Assembly: GCA_964247725.1 (NCBI GenBank)
Contig: CAXTVM010000008.1
Coordinates: forward strand, 37,225-101,224
DNA from: Lichenicola sp964247725
Lineage (GTDB): Bacteria; Pseudomonadota; Alphaproteobacteria; Acetobacterales; Acetobacteraceae
DNA length: 64,000 nt
Direction of reading: 5' to 3'
Below, in pieces: positions 48,015-57,506 of this stretch. The first letter of the stretch is position 1. Every line of letters starts with the position of its first letter. The notes beneath the pieces were generated by a model. That model did no database searches. It saw nothing but the letters and a program-made list of their open reading frames with translations, and was not told the DNA's origin. Position numbers and translations under genes: made by a program.

Positions 48015-51000
48015 ATGATCTCCGGCGTCTTCATCGACCGGCCCAGGCTGGCGATCGTGATCGCGATCGTCATCACCCTGGCCGGCCTCGTCGGCCTGAG
48101 CCGCATCCCGGTGGCGCAGTTCCCCGACATCGTGCCGCCGCAGGTCCAGGTGTCCGCCACCTATCCGGGCGCCTCGGCCTCGGTGGTCGAGCAGTCGGTG
48201 GCGCAGCCGATCGAGGCGCAGGTGGTCGGCGTCGACAAGGCGATCTACATGCGCTCGGTCAGCGGCAACGACGGCTCCTACAACCTCACCGTCAGCTTCC
48301 AGCTCGGCTCCAACCCCGACATCAACACCGTCAACGTGCTGAACCGGGTACAGACCGCCAACGCCGAGCTGCCCAGCATCGTGCAGGCGGAGGGCCTGAC
48401 CGTGCAGAAGCGCTCGTCGGCGATCCTGCAGTTCATCAACTTCTACAGCCCGACCGCCAAGTTCACGCCGCTGTTCATCGCCAACTACCTGACCATCAAC
48501 GTGATCGACCCGATCTCGCGCACCGCCGGCGTCGGCCAGGCGTCGCTGCTGTCGCGGCAGAGATACTCGATGCGGATCTGGTTCGACACCAACCGGCTGA
48601 CCAACCTCGGCCTGTCGCCGTCCGACGTCACCAATGCGGTGGCGCAGCAGAACACGGTGGCCGCGGTCGGCCGCATCGGCGCCAGGCCGATCGGACCCGG
48701 GCAGCAGTACCAGTTCAACGTGCAGACGCAGGGCCGCCTGGTCACGCCGGAGCAGTTCGGCGCGATCGTGGTCCGCGCCCAGCCGGACGGCTCGGTGCTG
48801 CGGATCCGAGACTTGGCGCGGGTCGAGCTCGGCGCGCAGACGCTCGATTCGGAATCGCGCTTCGACGGCAAGCCCTCGGTGGCGCTGGCGATCTACCTGT
48901 CCCCGGGCGCCAACGCGCTCAACACCGCGTCCGCGATCACCCGGCTGGTGGACAAGCTGTCGCACCGCTTCCCGTCCGGGCTCGTCTTCAACATCATCTA
49001 CGACAGCACCGACTTCGTGCGCGACACCGTGAGCGAGGTGCTGAAGACGCTGGTCGAGGCGTTCGCGCTGGTCGTCGTGGTGGTGTTCCTGTTCCTGGGC
49101 AGCCTGCGCGCCACCATCATCCCCACCATCGCGATCCCGGTCAGCCTGATCGGCGCCTTCGCCGGCATGGAGGCGCTGGGGTACTCGGCCAACACCGTTT
49201 CGCTGCTGGCGCTGGTGCTGGCGATCGGCATCGTCGTCGACGACGCGATCGTGGTGGTCGAGAACGTCGAGCGGGTGATGGGCGAGAACCCGGAGATGCC
49301 GCCGCGGCAGGCCACGAAGCTGGCGATGACCCAGATCACCGGGCCGATCGTCGCAATTACTTTGGTGCTGCTGTCGGTGTTCGTGCCGATCGCCTTCATC
49401 CCCGGCCTGTCCGGGGTGCTGTTCCAGCAGTTCGCGGTGACGATCTGCGTCGCCATGCTGATCTCGGCGCTGAACGCGCTGACGCTGTCGCCGGCGCTGT
49501 GCGGGGTGTTCCTGCGCCACTCGGGCGCGCACCGGGGCGTCATGCGCCACGTGCAGCGGGCGATCGAGGGCGCCCGCAACGGCTATTCCCGGGTCGTCGG
49601 CCGGTTGCTCGCGTTTGCCATCGGCGGCGTGCTGGCGGTGGTGCTCTGCGGGGCGGCGATCGGGCTGATGCAACGCTCGCTGCCGGCGGGGTTCCTGCCG
49701 GAGGAGGACCAGGGCGGCTTCTTCATCAACGTGCAGCTGCCCGACGGCGCCTCGGTCTCGCGCAGCAGCGGCGTGGTCGGTCAGGTCGAGAAGATCGCCG
49801 CCGGGCTGCCCGGCGAGCTGCACTCCTTCTCGGTGATCGGCTACTCGTTCCTCGATACCGTGCAGGAGCCCAACGCCGGCTTCGTGTTCGTGCGGCTGAA
49901 GCCGTTCGCCGACCGCACCCTCGCATCGGAGAGCGCCACCGCGCTGATCGGCCGGGTGTTCGGGCAGGTGCAGCGGATCCGCACCGCGACGGTGTTCCCG
50001 TTCAACCTGCCGCCGATCATCGGGCTGTCGCCGGGCGGCGGCTTCGAATACGAGCTGGAAGGACTGGAGGGACAGGACCCGTCGGCGCTGGGCGCGCAGC
50101 TGAACGGCCTGCTGGCGGCCGCCAACTCCAGCCCCGACCTGGCGCGGGTGTTCACCACCTTCACCGCCACCAACCCGTCGCTCTACCTCGACATCGACCG
50201 CGCCAAGGCGCAGGCGCTCGGCGTCAACGTGAACGACATCTTCAACGCGCTGCAGACCACGCTGGGCGGCACCTACGTCAACGACTTCAACCTGTTCGGC
50301 CGGGTGTGGCAGGTCAACGTCGAGGGCGAAGCCCGCGATCGCGCCCGGATCGACGACCTGTGGCGGCTCTACATCCGCAACAGCAGCGGCGGCACGGTGC
50401 CGCTCAGGGCGCTGGCGTCCCTGCGCATCGTCGTCGGCCCGCAGGCGATCACGCGCTACAACAACCTGCGCGCGATCACCGTCAACGGCACCCCGGCGCC
50501 CCGCGTGTCGTCGGGAACCGCACTCGCCGCCATGGCCGCGATCTCGGCCCGGACGCTGCAGGACGGCTACGACTACGAATGGACCAACACCGCGTACCAG
50601 GAGGTGCAAGCCAGCGGCAAGACCGGCATCATCCTGGCGATGGCGATCCTGTTCGCCTACCTGTTCCTGGTCGGGCTGTACGAGAGCTGGATCATCCCGA
50701 TCCCGGTGCTGATGTCGGTCAGCGTCGGCGTGCTCGGCGCCTTCGTCGGCATCGTCATCGGCGGGCTGTCGCTCGACCTCTACGCGCAGATCGGGCTGGT
50801 GGTGCTGATCGCGCTGGCGGCCAAGAACGGCATCCTGATCGTCGAGTTCGCCAAGGACCGCCGCGAGCAGGGCGAGAGCATCCGCGAGGCGGCGCGACAG
50901 GGCGCCCACATGCGGTTCCGGGCGGTGATGATGACCTCGTTCGCCTTCATCCTGGGGCTGGTGCCGCTGGTCACCGCTACAGGAGCGGCCGCGGTCAGCC

Positions 51001-51149
51001 GGCGCGACGTCGGCACGCCGGTGTTCTTCGGCATGCTGGCGGCCAGCGGGATCGGCATCTTCATCATCCCGATGCTCTACGTGACGTTCGAGACCCTGCG
51101 GGAATGGGCGCACCGGATGCTCGGCGTCGGGCTGAACCATAAAGAGTAA
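48015..51149 (+). CDS. RND multidrug efflux permease (AcrB family)
   Basis: 1044 aa, full length, HAE1 family inner-membrane proton-driven pump working with the adaptor upstream. ATG 48015 gives the standard N-terminus ISGVFIDRPRLAIVIAIVI after an AGGAG ribosome site. Twelve membrane segments; the TM4 proton-relay stretch LVLAIGIVVDDAIVVVEN holds both Asp residues, and the TM10-12 region AAKNGILIVEFAKDRREQG is intact. The two periplasmic loops with porter and docking domains are complete. The stop codon (TAA in GAGTAAGGCC) is part of the following palindromic repeat. Substrates cannot be predicted. Confidence 0.95.
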   Translation: MISGVFIDRPRLAIVIAIVITLAGLVGLSRIPVAQFPDIVPPQVQVSATYPGASASVVEQSVAQPIEAQVVGVDKAIYMRSVSGNDGSYNLTVSFQLGSNPDINTVNVLNRVQTANAELPSIVQAEGLTVQKRSSAILQFINFYSPTAKFTPLFIANYLTINVIDPISRTAGVGQASLLSRQRYSMRIWFDTNRLTNLGLSPSDVTNAVAQQNTVAAVGRIGARPIGPGQQYQFNVQTQGRLVTPEQFGAIVVRAQPDGSVLRIRDLARVELGAQTLDSESRFDGKPSVALAIYLSPGANALNTASAITRLVDKLSHRFPSGLVFNIIYDSTDFVRDTVSEVLKTLVEAFALVVVVVFLFLGSLRATIIPTIAIPVSLIGAFAGMEALGYSANTVSLLALVLAIGIVVDDAIVVVENVERVMGENPEMPPRQATKLAMTQITGPIVAITLVLLSVFVPIAFIPGLSGVLFQQFAVTICVAMLISALNALTLSPALCGVFLRHSGAHRGVMRHVQRAIEGARNGYSRVVGRLLAFAIGGVLAVVLCGAAIGLMQRSLPAGFLPEEDQGGFFINVQLPDGASVSRSSGVVGQVEKIAAGLPGELHSFSVIGYSFLDTVQEPNAGFVFVRLKPFADRTLASESATALIGRVFGQVQRIRTATVFPFNLPPIIGLSPGGGFEYELEGLEGQDPSALGAQLNGLLAAANSSPDLARVFTTFTATNPSLYLDIDRAKAQALGVNVNDIFNALQTTLGGTYVNDFNLFGRVWQVNVEGEARDRARIDDLWRLYIRNSSGGTVPLRALASLRIVVGPQAITRYNNLRAITVNGTPAPRVSSGTALAAMAAISARTLQDGYDYEWTNTAYQEVQASGKTGIILAMAILFAYLFLVGLYESWIIPIPVLMSVSVGVLGAFVGIVIGGLSLDLYAQIGLVVLIALAAKNGILIVEFAKDRREQGESIREAARQGAHMRFRAVMMTSFAFILGLVPLVTATGAAAVSRRDVGTPVFFGMLAASGIGIFIIPMLYVTFETLREWAHRMLGVGLNHKE

Positions 51150-51270
51150 GGCCAGGGCGCTGCCCTGGACCCGTTGGGGCCGCGGGCACCAGTGGGGTCC
51201 AGGGGCAAAGCCCCTGGCCGTCCTCCTAATGCGATAGCCTGTGGATCCAAGGGTGAAACCCCTGGCCTTG
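51146..51270. repeat. Palindromic intergenic repeat, copy G
   Basis: TAAGGCCAGGGCGCTGCCCTGGA (51147 onward) overlaps the pump stop codon. Then GGGGCCGCGGGCACC and CCAGGGGCAAAGCCCCTGG, and an outer end CTCCTAATGCGATAGCC that matches copy A in inverse. A partial extra hairpin (CCAAGGGTGAAACCCCTGG) follows. Confidence 0.83.
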
Positions 51271-51340
51271 CGGCCGCGTTCGTCGTTCATGTTGCCGTGC
51301 GCTCGGCGCCGGCCCGCCCCGGACGAAGAACGGATTAGCC

Positions 51341-53461
51341 ATGCATCCAGCCCAGCGTGACGCTGCCTCCCGTGCGCCGGATGGACCCGCCAGCGCTCCG
51401 GTGTCGATCGACCAGCTCTGCATCAACACCATGCGCACCCTGGCGATGGACGCGGTGCAGAAGGCGAAGTCCGGCCATCCGGGCACCCCGATGGCGCTGT
51501 CCCCGGCCGGCTACGTGCTGTGGAACCAGTTGCTGCGCTACAACCCAGACGACCCGAACTGGCCGAACCGCGACCGCTTCGTACTGTCGGTCGGCCACGC
51601 GTCGATGCTGCTGTACTCGCTGATCTTCCTGGCCGGCGTGAAGGCGGTGAACGAGGGCGAGGACCGTTCGAAGCCGTCGCTCTCCCTCGATGACCTAAAG
51701 CAGTTCCGCCAGCTCAGCAGCAAGACGCCGGGGCACCCGGAGTACCGCTTCACGTCCGGCGTCGAGACCACCACCGGCCCGCTCGGCCAGGGCTGCGGCA
51801 ACTCGGTCGGCATGGCGATGGCGCAGCGCTGGCTGGCCGAGCGCTACAACAAGCCGGGCTATCCCGTCTTCGACTACCACGTCTGGACCTTCAGCGGCGA
51901 CGGCGACCACATGGAGGGCGTGTCCAGCGAGGCGGCGTCGATCGCCGGCCACCTCAGGCTGTCCAACCTCACCTGGCTCTACGACAGCAACCAGATCAGC
52001 ATCGAGGGCTCGACCAGGCTCGCCTTCATCGAGGACACGCACCGCCGCTTCGAGGGCTACGGGTGGAACGTGGTCGAGGTGGCTGACGCCAACGACCTCG
52101 ACCTGCTGCGGGAGCGGTTCCAGGAGGCGCGGGCGCAGGACGGCATAGCCGGCGGCAAACCGACCCTGATCGTGGTGCACAGCCAGATCGCCTACGGCGC
52201 GCCGAAGAAGGCTGGCACCGCGGCCGCGCACGGCGAGCCGCTCGGCGATGAGGAGATCGCCGGCACCAAGCGGTTCTACGGCTGGCCGGAGGACAGGAGC
52301 TTCTACGTGCCAGACGGCGTGGTGGAGCACTTCCAGGCCGGGCTCGGCGACCGCGGCCGCGGCCTGAACGCGGCCTGGCTAGAGATGATGGGCCGCTACC
52401 GGACCGAGTATCCGGAGCTCGCCGCCGAGCTCGAGATGATCAACCAGCACGAGCTGCCGGAGGGCTGGGACCGCGAGATCCCCACCTTCGAGGCCGACAA
52501 GAAGGGTGTGGCATCCCGGGAGAGCTCCGGCAAGGTGCTGAACGCGATCGCGCCCAATCTGCCATGGCTGATCGGCGGCGCCGCCGACCTATCGCCGTCG
52601 ACCAAGACCAACCTCACCTTCCAGGGTGCGGGCAGCTTCGAAGCGGGCTCCTATGGCGGCCGCAATCTGCATTTCGGCGTGCGCGAGCACGGCATGGGCT
52701 CGATCACCAACGGCATCGCGCTGTCCGGCATCCGGCCGTACTGCTCGGGCTTCCTGATCTTCTCCGACTACATGAAGGCGCCGATCCGGCTCTCGGCGAT
52801 CATGGAGCTGCCGGTCGTCTACATCTTCACCCACGACAGCATCGGCGTGGGCGAAGACGGGCCGACGCACCAGCCGATCGAGCAGCTGGCGCAGCTGCGC
52901 GCGACGCCCGGGCTGATGACGATCCGGCCCGGCGACGCCAACGAGGTCGCCGAGGCGTGGCGGCTGATCCTGCCGCTGAAGGAGCAGCCGGCGGTGCTGG
53001 CGCTGAGCCGGCAGCCATTGCCGACGCTGGACCGCACGCGCTACGCGCCGGCCTCGGGTCTCGCCAAGGGCGCCTACGTCCTTGGCGACTGCGACGGCAC
53101 CCCGGAGGTGATCCTGATGGCGACCGGCTCGGAGCTCGCCCTGGCGGTCGGCGCCTACGAGACCCTGATCGCCGAGGGCATCAAGGCGCGCGTGGTGTCT
53201 ATGCCGTCGTTCGACCTGTTCGAGGAGCAGACCGACGAGTACAAGGAGAGCGTGCTACCTCGGGCGGTCACGGCGCGCGTCGCAGTGGAGCAGGCGACCT
53301 CGTTCGGCTGGGACCGCTATGTCGGCTTCGACGGCACCATCATCGGCATGCACACGTTCGGCGCCTCGGCGCCGATGAGCGACCTGATGACCAAGTTCGG
53401 CTTCACGCCCGAGAAGGTTCTCGAAGCAGCAAGAAAGCAGGCAAGGGGCTCCGCCCCTTGA
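51341..53461 (+). CDS. tkt: Transketolase, C-terminus extended into a repeat
   Basis: 706 aa. Thiamine-diphosphate enzyme that moves two-carbon units between sugar phosphates in the non-oxidative pentose phosphate pathway. Marks: AKSGHPGTPMALSPAGYVLW, the TPP fold FSGDGDHMEGVSSEAASIAG (G-D-G...N-like), TTTGPLGQGCGNSVGMAMAQ, and HDSIGVGEDGPTHQPIEQLA. Start ATG 51341 has a weak ribosome site. The protein should end near EKVLEAARK; instead K-Q-A-R-G-S-A-P is added from the palindromic repeat, whose first hairpin contains the TGA stop. First gene of the pentose phosphate operon. Confidence 0.95.
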   Translation: MHPAQRDAASRAPDGPASAPVSIDQLCINTMRTLAMDAVQKAKSGHPGTPMALSPAGYVLWNQLLRYNPDDPNWPNRDRFVLSVGHASMLLYSLIFLAGVKAVNEGEDRSKPSLSLDDLKQFRQLSSKTPGHPEYRFTSGVETTTGPLGQGCGNSVGMAMAQRWLAERYNKPGYPVFDYHVWTFSGDGDHMEGVSSEAASIAGHLRLSNLTWLYDSNQISIEGSTRLAFIEDTHRRFEGYGWNVVEVADANDLDLLRERFQEARAQDGIAGGKPTLIVVHSQIAYGAPKKAGTAAAHGEPLGDEEIAGTKRFYGWPEDRSFYVPDGVVEHFQAGLGDRGRGLNAAWLEMMGRYRTEYPELAAELEMINQHELPEGWDREIPTFEADKKGVASRESSGKVLNAIAPNLPWLIGGAADLSPSTKTNLTFQGAGSFEAGSYGGRNLHFGVREHGMGSITNGIALSGIRPYCSGFLIFSDYMKAPIRLSAIMELPVVYIFTHDSIGVGEDGPTHQPIEQLAQLRATPGLMTIRPGDANEVAEAWRLILPLKEQPAVLALSRQPLPTLDRTRYAPASGLAKGAYVLGDCDGTPEVILMATGSELALAVGAYETLIAEGIKARVVSMPSFDLFEEQTDEYKESVLPRAVTARVAVEQATSFGWDRYVGFDGTIIGMHTFGASAPMSDLMTKFGFTPEKVLEAARKQARGSAP

Positions 53462-53559
53462 CCCCGCCAAAGGCTCGCCTTTGGAAACCGCCTAACGAAT
53501 CGGGTTCCAAGGGCCGCCGGCCCTTGGCGGGTCCAGGGCAGAGCCCTGGCCTTCCTCCA
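53431..53559. repeat. Palindromic intergenic repeat, copy H, overlapping tkt
   Basis: First hairpin CAAGGGGCTCCGCCCCTTG (a paired change from the usual CCAGGGG/CCCCTGG), then CCAAAGGCTCGCCTTTGG, CCTAACGAATCGGG, CCAAGGGCCGCCGGCCCTTGG and finally CCAGGGCAGAGCCCTGG with GCCTTCCTCC. The first ~30 bases are coding for the transketolase tail and include its stop codon. This copy combines three different hairpin modules. Confidence 0.85.
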
Positions 53560-53573
53560 GAGGGATCAATCTC

Positions 53574-56426
53574 ATGAATGTCGTGCAGAATGTGGGCAAC
53601 CCGCTGCAGACCCTGGAGCGGTTCGGGCAGTCGCCCTGGCTCGACTTCATCCAGCGCTCGTTCGTGGCCGACGGCAGCCTGGCCGGGCTGGTGCGGAGCG
53701 ACAGGCTGAAGGGCGTCACCTCCAACCCCGCCATCTTCGAGAAGGCGATGGGCCACGGCACCGACTACGACGAGCAGCTGCGCCAGATCGTCGGCGCCGG
53801 CAACACCGACGTCTCGGAGATCTACGAGACGATGGCGATCGCCGATATCCGCGCCGCGGCCGATGTGCTGAAGCCGGTCTGGGACGAGACCGAGGGCCTC
53901 GACGGCTATGTCAGCCTGGAGGTGTCGCCCTATCTCGGCCTGCGCACCGAGCCGTCGATCGTCGAGGCGCGGCGGCTGTGGCAGGCGGTCGGCAAGCCGA
54001 ACCTGATGGTCAAGGTGCCGGGCACCGAGGCGGGCGTGCCGGCAATCCGCCAGCTGATCAGCGACGGCATCAACATCAACGTCACGCTGCTGTTCTCGAC
54101 CGACGCCTACGAGAAGGTGCTGAAGGCCTACATCTCCGGGCTCGAGGAGCGGCACGGCAAGGGTGAGGACATCAGCCACATCGCCTCGGTGGCCTCGTTC
54201 TTCGTCAGCCGCATTGACGGGCTGATCGACAAGGCGATCGACAAGAGGGTGGCCGACGGCGACCCGGAGGCGGCGGCCCTGAAGGCTTTGCGCGGCAAGG
54301 TGGCGATCGCCAACGCCAAGATGGCCTACCAGCACTACCTCGAGGTCTCCGCCAGCCCACGCTGGCAAACCTTAAAGGCGGCGGGGGCCAACCCGCAGCG
54401 GCTGCTGTGGGCGTCCACCGGGGTCAAGGACAAGGCCTACAGCGATGTGCTGTACGTCGAGGAGCTGGTCGGCGCCGACACCGTGAACACGATGCCGCCG
54501 GCGACCATGGACGCGTTCCGCGACCACGGCACCGCGCGCAACGCGCTCGTCGAGGACGTGGAGGCCGCGCGTCACGTGCTGGCCGAGACCGAGCGGCTGG
54601 GCCTCGATCTCCGCGGCGTCACCACGAAGCTGGTGAAGGACGGCGTCGACGCGTTCGCCGACAGCTTCGACGCGCTGCTCGGCGCGGTGGCGGCGAAGAA
54701 GGCCGGCATGGCCGGCGACACAGTGGCGACGATGACCATGGCGCTGCCCAAGCCGCTCGACGAGGCGGTGCAGGCGAGCCTGGAAGCCTGGCGCAAGGCC
54801 GGCACCGTGCGGCAGATCTGGGAGCGCGACGCCGCGGTCTGGACCGGCAAGGACGAGGCCAAGTGGCTGCGCTGGCTCGACATCGTCGGCGAGCGCATCC
54901 AGCACCTGGACGAGCTGACCGCGTTCCAGGACCAGGTCAAGGCGAAGGGATATCGCCACGTGCTGCTGCTCGGAATGGGCGGCTCCAGCCTTGGGCCGGA
55001 GGTGCTGGCGCAGACCTTCGGCCAGCGCGCCGGCTATCCGGAGCTGCACGTGCTGGACAGTACCGACCCGCAGCAGGTGGCGACGTTCGAGGCCAAGGTC
55101 GAGCTGGCGGAGACGCTGGTGATCGTGAGCTCGAAGTCCGGCGGCACGCTGGAGCCGAACATCCTGAAGGCGTACTTCTTCGACAAGATGACCAAGGCGG
55201 TCGGCGACAAGGCGGGCGAGCACTTCGTCGCGGTGACGGACGCCGGCTCGCACATGGAGGACGTCGCAACCAGGGACGGGTTCTGGCACATCTTCCACGG
55301 AGACAAGGAGATCGGCGGCCGCTACTCGGTGCTGTCCAACTTCGGGCTGGTGCCGGCGGCGGCGATCGGGCTCGACGTGCGAGAGTTCCTGTCCAACGCT
55401 GAGCGGATGGCCAAGGCCTGCTCGGCCGGCACGCCGCCGCTGCAGCACCCGGGCGTCATGCTGGGGACCTTGCTGGGGGTGGCGGCCAGGCACGGCCGCG
55501 ACAAGGTGACGATCGTGGCCTCGCCCGGGATCGCCGACCTCGGCGCCTGGCTGGAGCAGCTGCTGGCGGAGTCGACCGGCAAAGACGGGCTAGGCCTGAT
55601 CCCGATCGAAGGCGAGGCCCTGGGCACGCCGGCGCAGTATGGCGAGGACCGCGTGTTCGCCTACCTGCGGCTGACCGACAGCCCGGACGCGGCGCAGGAC
55701 GCCGCCATCAAGGCGCTGACGGAGGCCGGCCAGCCGGTAGCGACGATCGCGCTGTCGTCGAAGATGCAGATCGCGCAGGAGTTCTTCCGCTGGGAGTTCG
55801 CGACCGCGGTGGCCGGCGCCATCATCGGCATCGATGCCTTCAACCAGCCCGACGTCGAGGCCAGCAAGATCGAAACCCGCAAGCTCACAGACGCCTATGC
55901 CGAGAGCGGCTCGCTGCCGGCGGAGACACCGTTCGCCACCGACGGCGACTTCAGCTTCTTCGCCGACGAGAAGATCGCGGGTGGGCTCAAGGGCGACACC
56001 CTGGAGGCGGTGCTGAAGGCGCACTTCGCCACCGTGAAGCCCGGCGACTACGTGGCGCTGCTGGCCTACATCGAGCGCGACTCCAGAACCATCGCCTGGA
56101 TCCAGTCGGCGCGGCTGGCGATCCGCGATGCCCGCCACGTGGCGACGGCGGCGGAGTTCGGGCCGCGGTTCCTGCACTCGACCGGGCAGGCCTACAAGGG
56201 CGGCCCGAACAGCGGCGTGTTCCTGCAGGTCACCGCCGACGACGCGGCCGACCTGCCGGTGCCGGGCGAGCGCTACAGCTTCGGCGTGGTCAAGGCGGCG
56301 CAGGCGCGCGGCGACTTCGACGTGCTGGCCGAGCGGGGCCGGCGCGCGTTGCGGGTGCACGTGAGGGGCCGGCTGGCGGCGGGGCTGGAGCGCCTGGGCG
56401 GCGCGATCGCGGCCGCCGTCGGCTGA
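53574..56426 (+). CDS. tal-pgi: Bifunctional transaldolase / glucose-6-phosphate isomerase
   Basis: 950 aa fusion, typical of Acetobacteraceae. Residues ~1-370 are transaldolase: GVTSNPAIFEKAMGHGTDYD and PNLMVKVPGTEAGVPAI with the Schiff-base Lys at ~147, moving a dihydroxyacetone unit between sugar phosphates. Residues ~390-950 are glucose-6-phosphate isomerase: HVLLLGMGGSSLGPEVLAQT, IVSSKSGGTLEPNILKAYFF, and FVAVTDAGSHMEDVA. Joining the two links the lower end of the pentose pathway to fructose/glucose 6-phosphate recycling. Separated from tkt by a repeat; gnd follows after 47 bases. Confidence 0.96.
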   Translation: MNVVQNVGNPLQTLERFGQSPWLDFIQRSFVADGSLAGLVRSDRLKGVTSNPAIFEKAMGHGTDYDEQLRQIVGAGNTDVSEIYETMAIADIRAAADVLKPVWDETEGLDGYVSLEVSPYLGLRTEPSIVEARRLWQAVGKPNLMVKVPGTEAGVPAIRQLISDGININVTLLFSTDAYEKVLKAYISGLEERHGKGEDISHIASVASFFVSRIDGLIDKAIDKRVADGDPEAAALKALRGKVAIANAKMAYQHYLEVSASPRWQTLKAAGANPQRLLWASTGVKDKAYSDVLYVEELVGADTVNTMPPATMDAFRDHGTARNALVEDVEAARHVLAETERLGLDLRGVTTKLVKDGVDAFADSFDALLGAVAAKKAGMAGDTVATMTMALPKPLDEAVQASLEAWRKAGTVRQIWERDAAVWTGKDEAKWLRWLDIVGERIQHLDELTAFQDQVKAKGYRHVLLLGMGGSSLGPEVLAQTFGQRAGYPELHVLDSTDPQQVATFEAKVELAETLVIVSSKSGGTLEPNILKAYFFDKMTKAVGDKAGEHFVAVTDAGSHMEDVATRDGFWHIFHGDKEIGGRYSVLSNFGLVPAAAIGLDVREFLSNAERMAKACSAGTPPLQHPGVMLGTLLGVAARHGRDKVTIVASPGIADLGAWLEQLLAESTGKDGLGLIPIEGEALGTPAQYGEDRVFAYLRLTDSPDAAQDAAIKALTEAGQPVATIALSSKMQIAQEFFRWEFATAVAGAIIGIDAFNQPDVEASKIETRKLTDAYAESGSLPAETPFATDGDFSFFADEKIAGGLKGDTLEAVLKAHFATVKPGDYVALLAYIERDSRTIAWIQSARLAIRDARHVATAAEFGPRFLHSTGQAYKGGPNSGVFLQVTADDAADLPVPGERYSFGVVKAAQARGDFDVLAERGRRALRVHVRGRLAAGLERLGGAIAAAVG

Positions 56427-56473
56427 CGCCTTCCCGACCAGCCTTTCCGACCATCGTGAACGGGGACCTTTCC

Positions 56474-57505
56474 ATGCAGATCGGCATCATCGGGCTAGGG
56501 CGGATGGGCGGGAACATCTCGGTCCGCCTCTCCAGGCATGGACACGAGGTGGTCCTGTTCGACCGCGATCCGAAGGTGGTGGGCACGGTGCACGGCCGGG
56601 CCGAGCGCAGCCAGGAGGCGCACGATCTCCGGGACATGGTCGCCAAGCTGGCGACGCCGCGCGTGGTCTGGGTGATGCTGCCGTCAGGCCGGATCACCGA
56701 GGAGACCATCGAGCAGCTCGGCGGCATGATGCAGTCCGGCGACATCATCATCGACGGCGGCAACAGCTACTACAAGGACGACATCCGCCGCGCCGCCACG
56801 CTGCGGGACAAGGGCATCCACTACGTCGACGTCGGCACCTCGGGCGGCGTGTACGGGATCGACCGCGGCTACTGCATGATGATCGGCGGCGCGAAGGAAG
56901 CGGTGGAGCACCTCGACCCGATCCTGTCGGTGCTGGCGCCGGGGATCGGCACCGTCGAGCGCACCCAGGGACGCGAGCACGACAGCCTCGATCCAAAGGC
57001 CGAGCAGGGTTACCTGCACTGCGGGCCAGCCGGCTCCGGGCACTTCGTGAAGATGGTGCACAACGGCATCGAGTACGGGATCATGCAAGCCTTCGCCGAA
57101 GGCTTCGACGTGCTCAAGAACAAGAGCTCCGAGGACCTGCCGGAGGACATGCGCTTCACGCTCAACACCGCCGACATCGCCGAGGTGTGGCGCCGCGGCA
57201 GCGTGATCTCGTCCTGGCTGCTCGACCTGTGCGCCAACGCGCTGGCCAAGAACGAGAGCCTGTCCGACTACACCGGCCAGGTCGCCGACTCGGGCGAGGG
57301 CCGCTGGACCATCGAGGCGGCGATCGAGGAGGCGGTGCCGGTGCCGGTGCTGACCCAGGCGCTGTTCACCCGCTTCCGCAGCCGGTCCGGCAACAACTTC
57401 GGCGAGAAGCTGCTGTCGGCGATGCGGTTCCAGTTCGGCGGCCACGTCGAGCAGCACGACACCGGCCACAAGCACGGCGCCGACGTCGTGGAGAAGCACC
57501 GGTAG
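56474..57505 (+). CDS. gnd: 6-phosphogluconate dehydrogenase, short form
   Basis: 343 aa from ATG 56474. Oxidative decarboxylation of 6-phosphogluconate to ribulose 5-phosphate. IGIIGLGRMGGNISVRLSRH is the NAD(P) fold (residues 7-14 G-L-G-R-M-G-G-N), with MIIDGGNSYYKDDIRRA-like, VDVGTSGGVYGIDRGYCMMI (substrate S-G-G) and GPAGSGHFVKMVHNGIEYGI (catalytic Lys and His-Asn). The acidic residue after the second beta strand (VVLFDRDPKVV) suggests NAD rather than NADP. At ~340 residues it belongs to the short, often NAD-dependent GndA-type group. One base separates its stop from the zwf start. Confidence 0.95.
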   Translation: MQIGIIGLGRMGGNISVRLSRHGHEVVLFDRDPKVVGTVHGRAERSQEAHDLRDMVAKLATPRVVWVMLPSGRITEETIEQLGGMMQSGDIIIDGGNSYYKDDIRRAATLRDKGIHYVDVGTSGGVYGIDRGYCMMIGGAKEAVEHLDPILSVLAPGIGTVERTQGREHDSLDPKAEQGYLHCGPAGSGHFVKMVHNGIEYGIMQAFAEGFDVLKNKSSEDLPEDMRFTLNTADIAEVWRRGSVISSWLLDLCANALAKNESLSDYTGQVADSGEGRWTIEAAIEEAVPVPVLTQALFTRFRSRSGNNFGEKLLSAMRFQFGGHVEQHDTGHKHGADVVEKHR

Positions 57506-57506
57506 C

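Noticed and set aside
47796..51290. 1164-codon minus-strand frame opposite the RND pump
   Set aside because: Low-complexity Arg/His/Asp-rich antisense translation caused by the GC-rich third positions of the pump gene; no domain or ribosome site.
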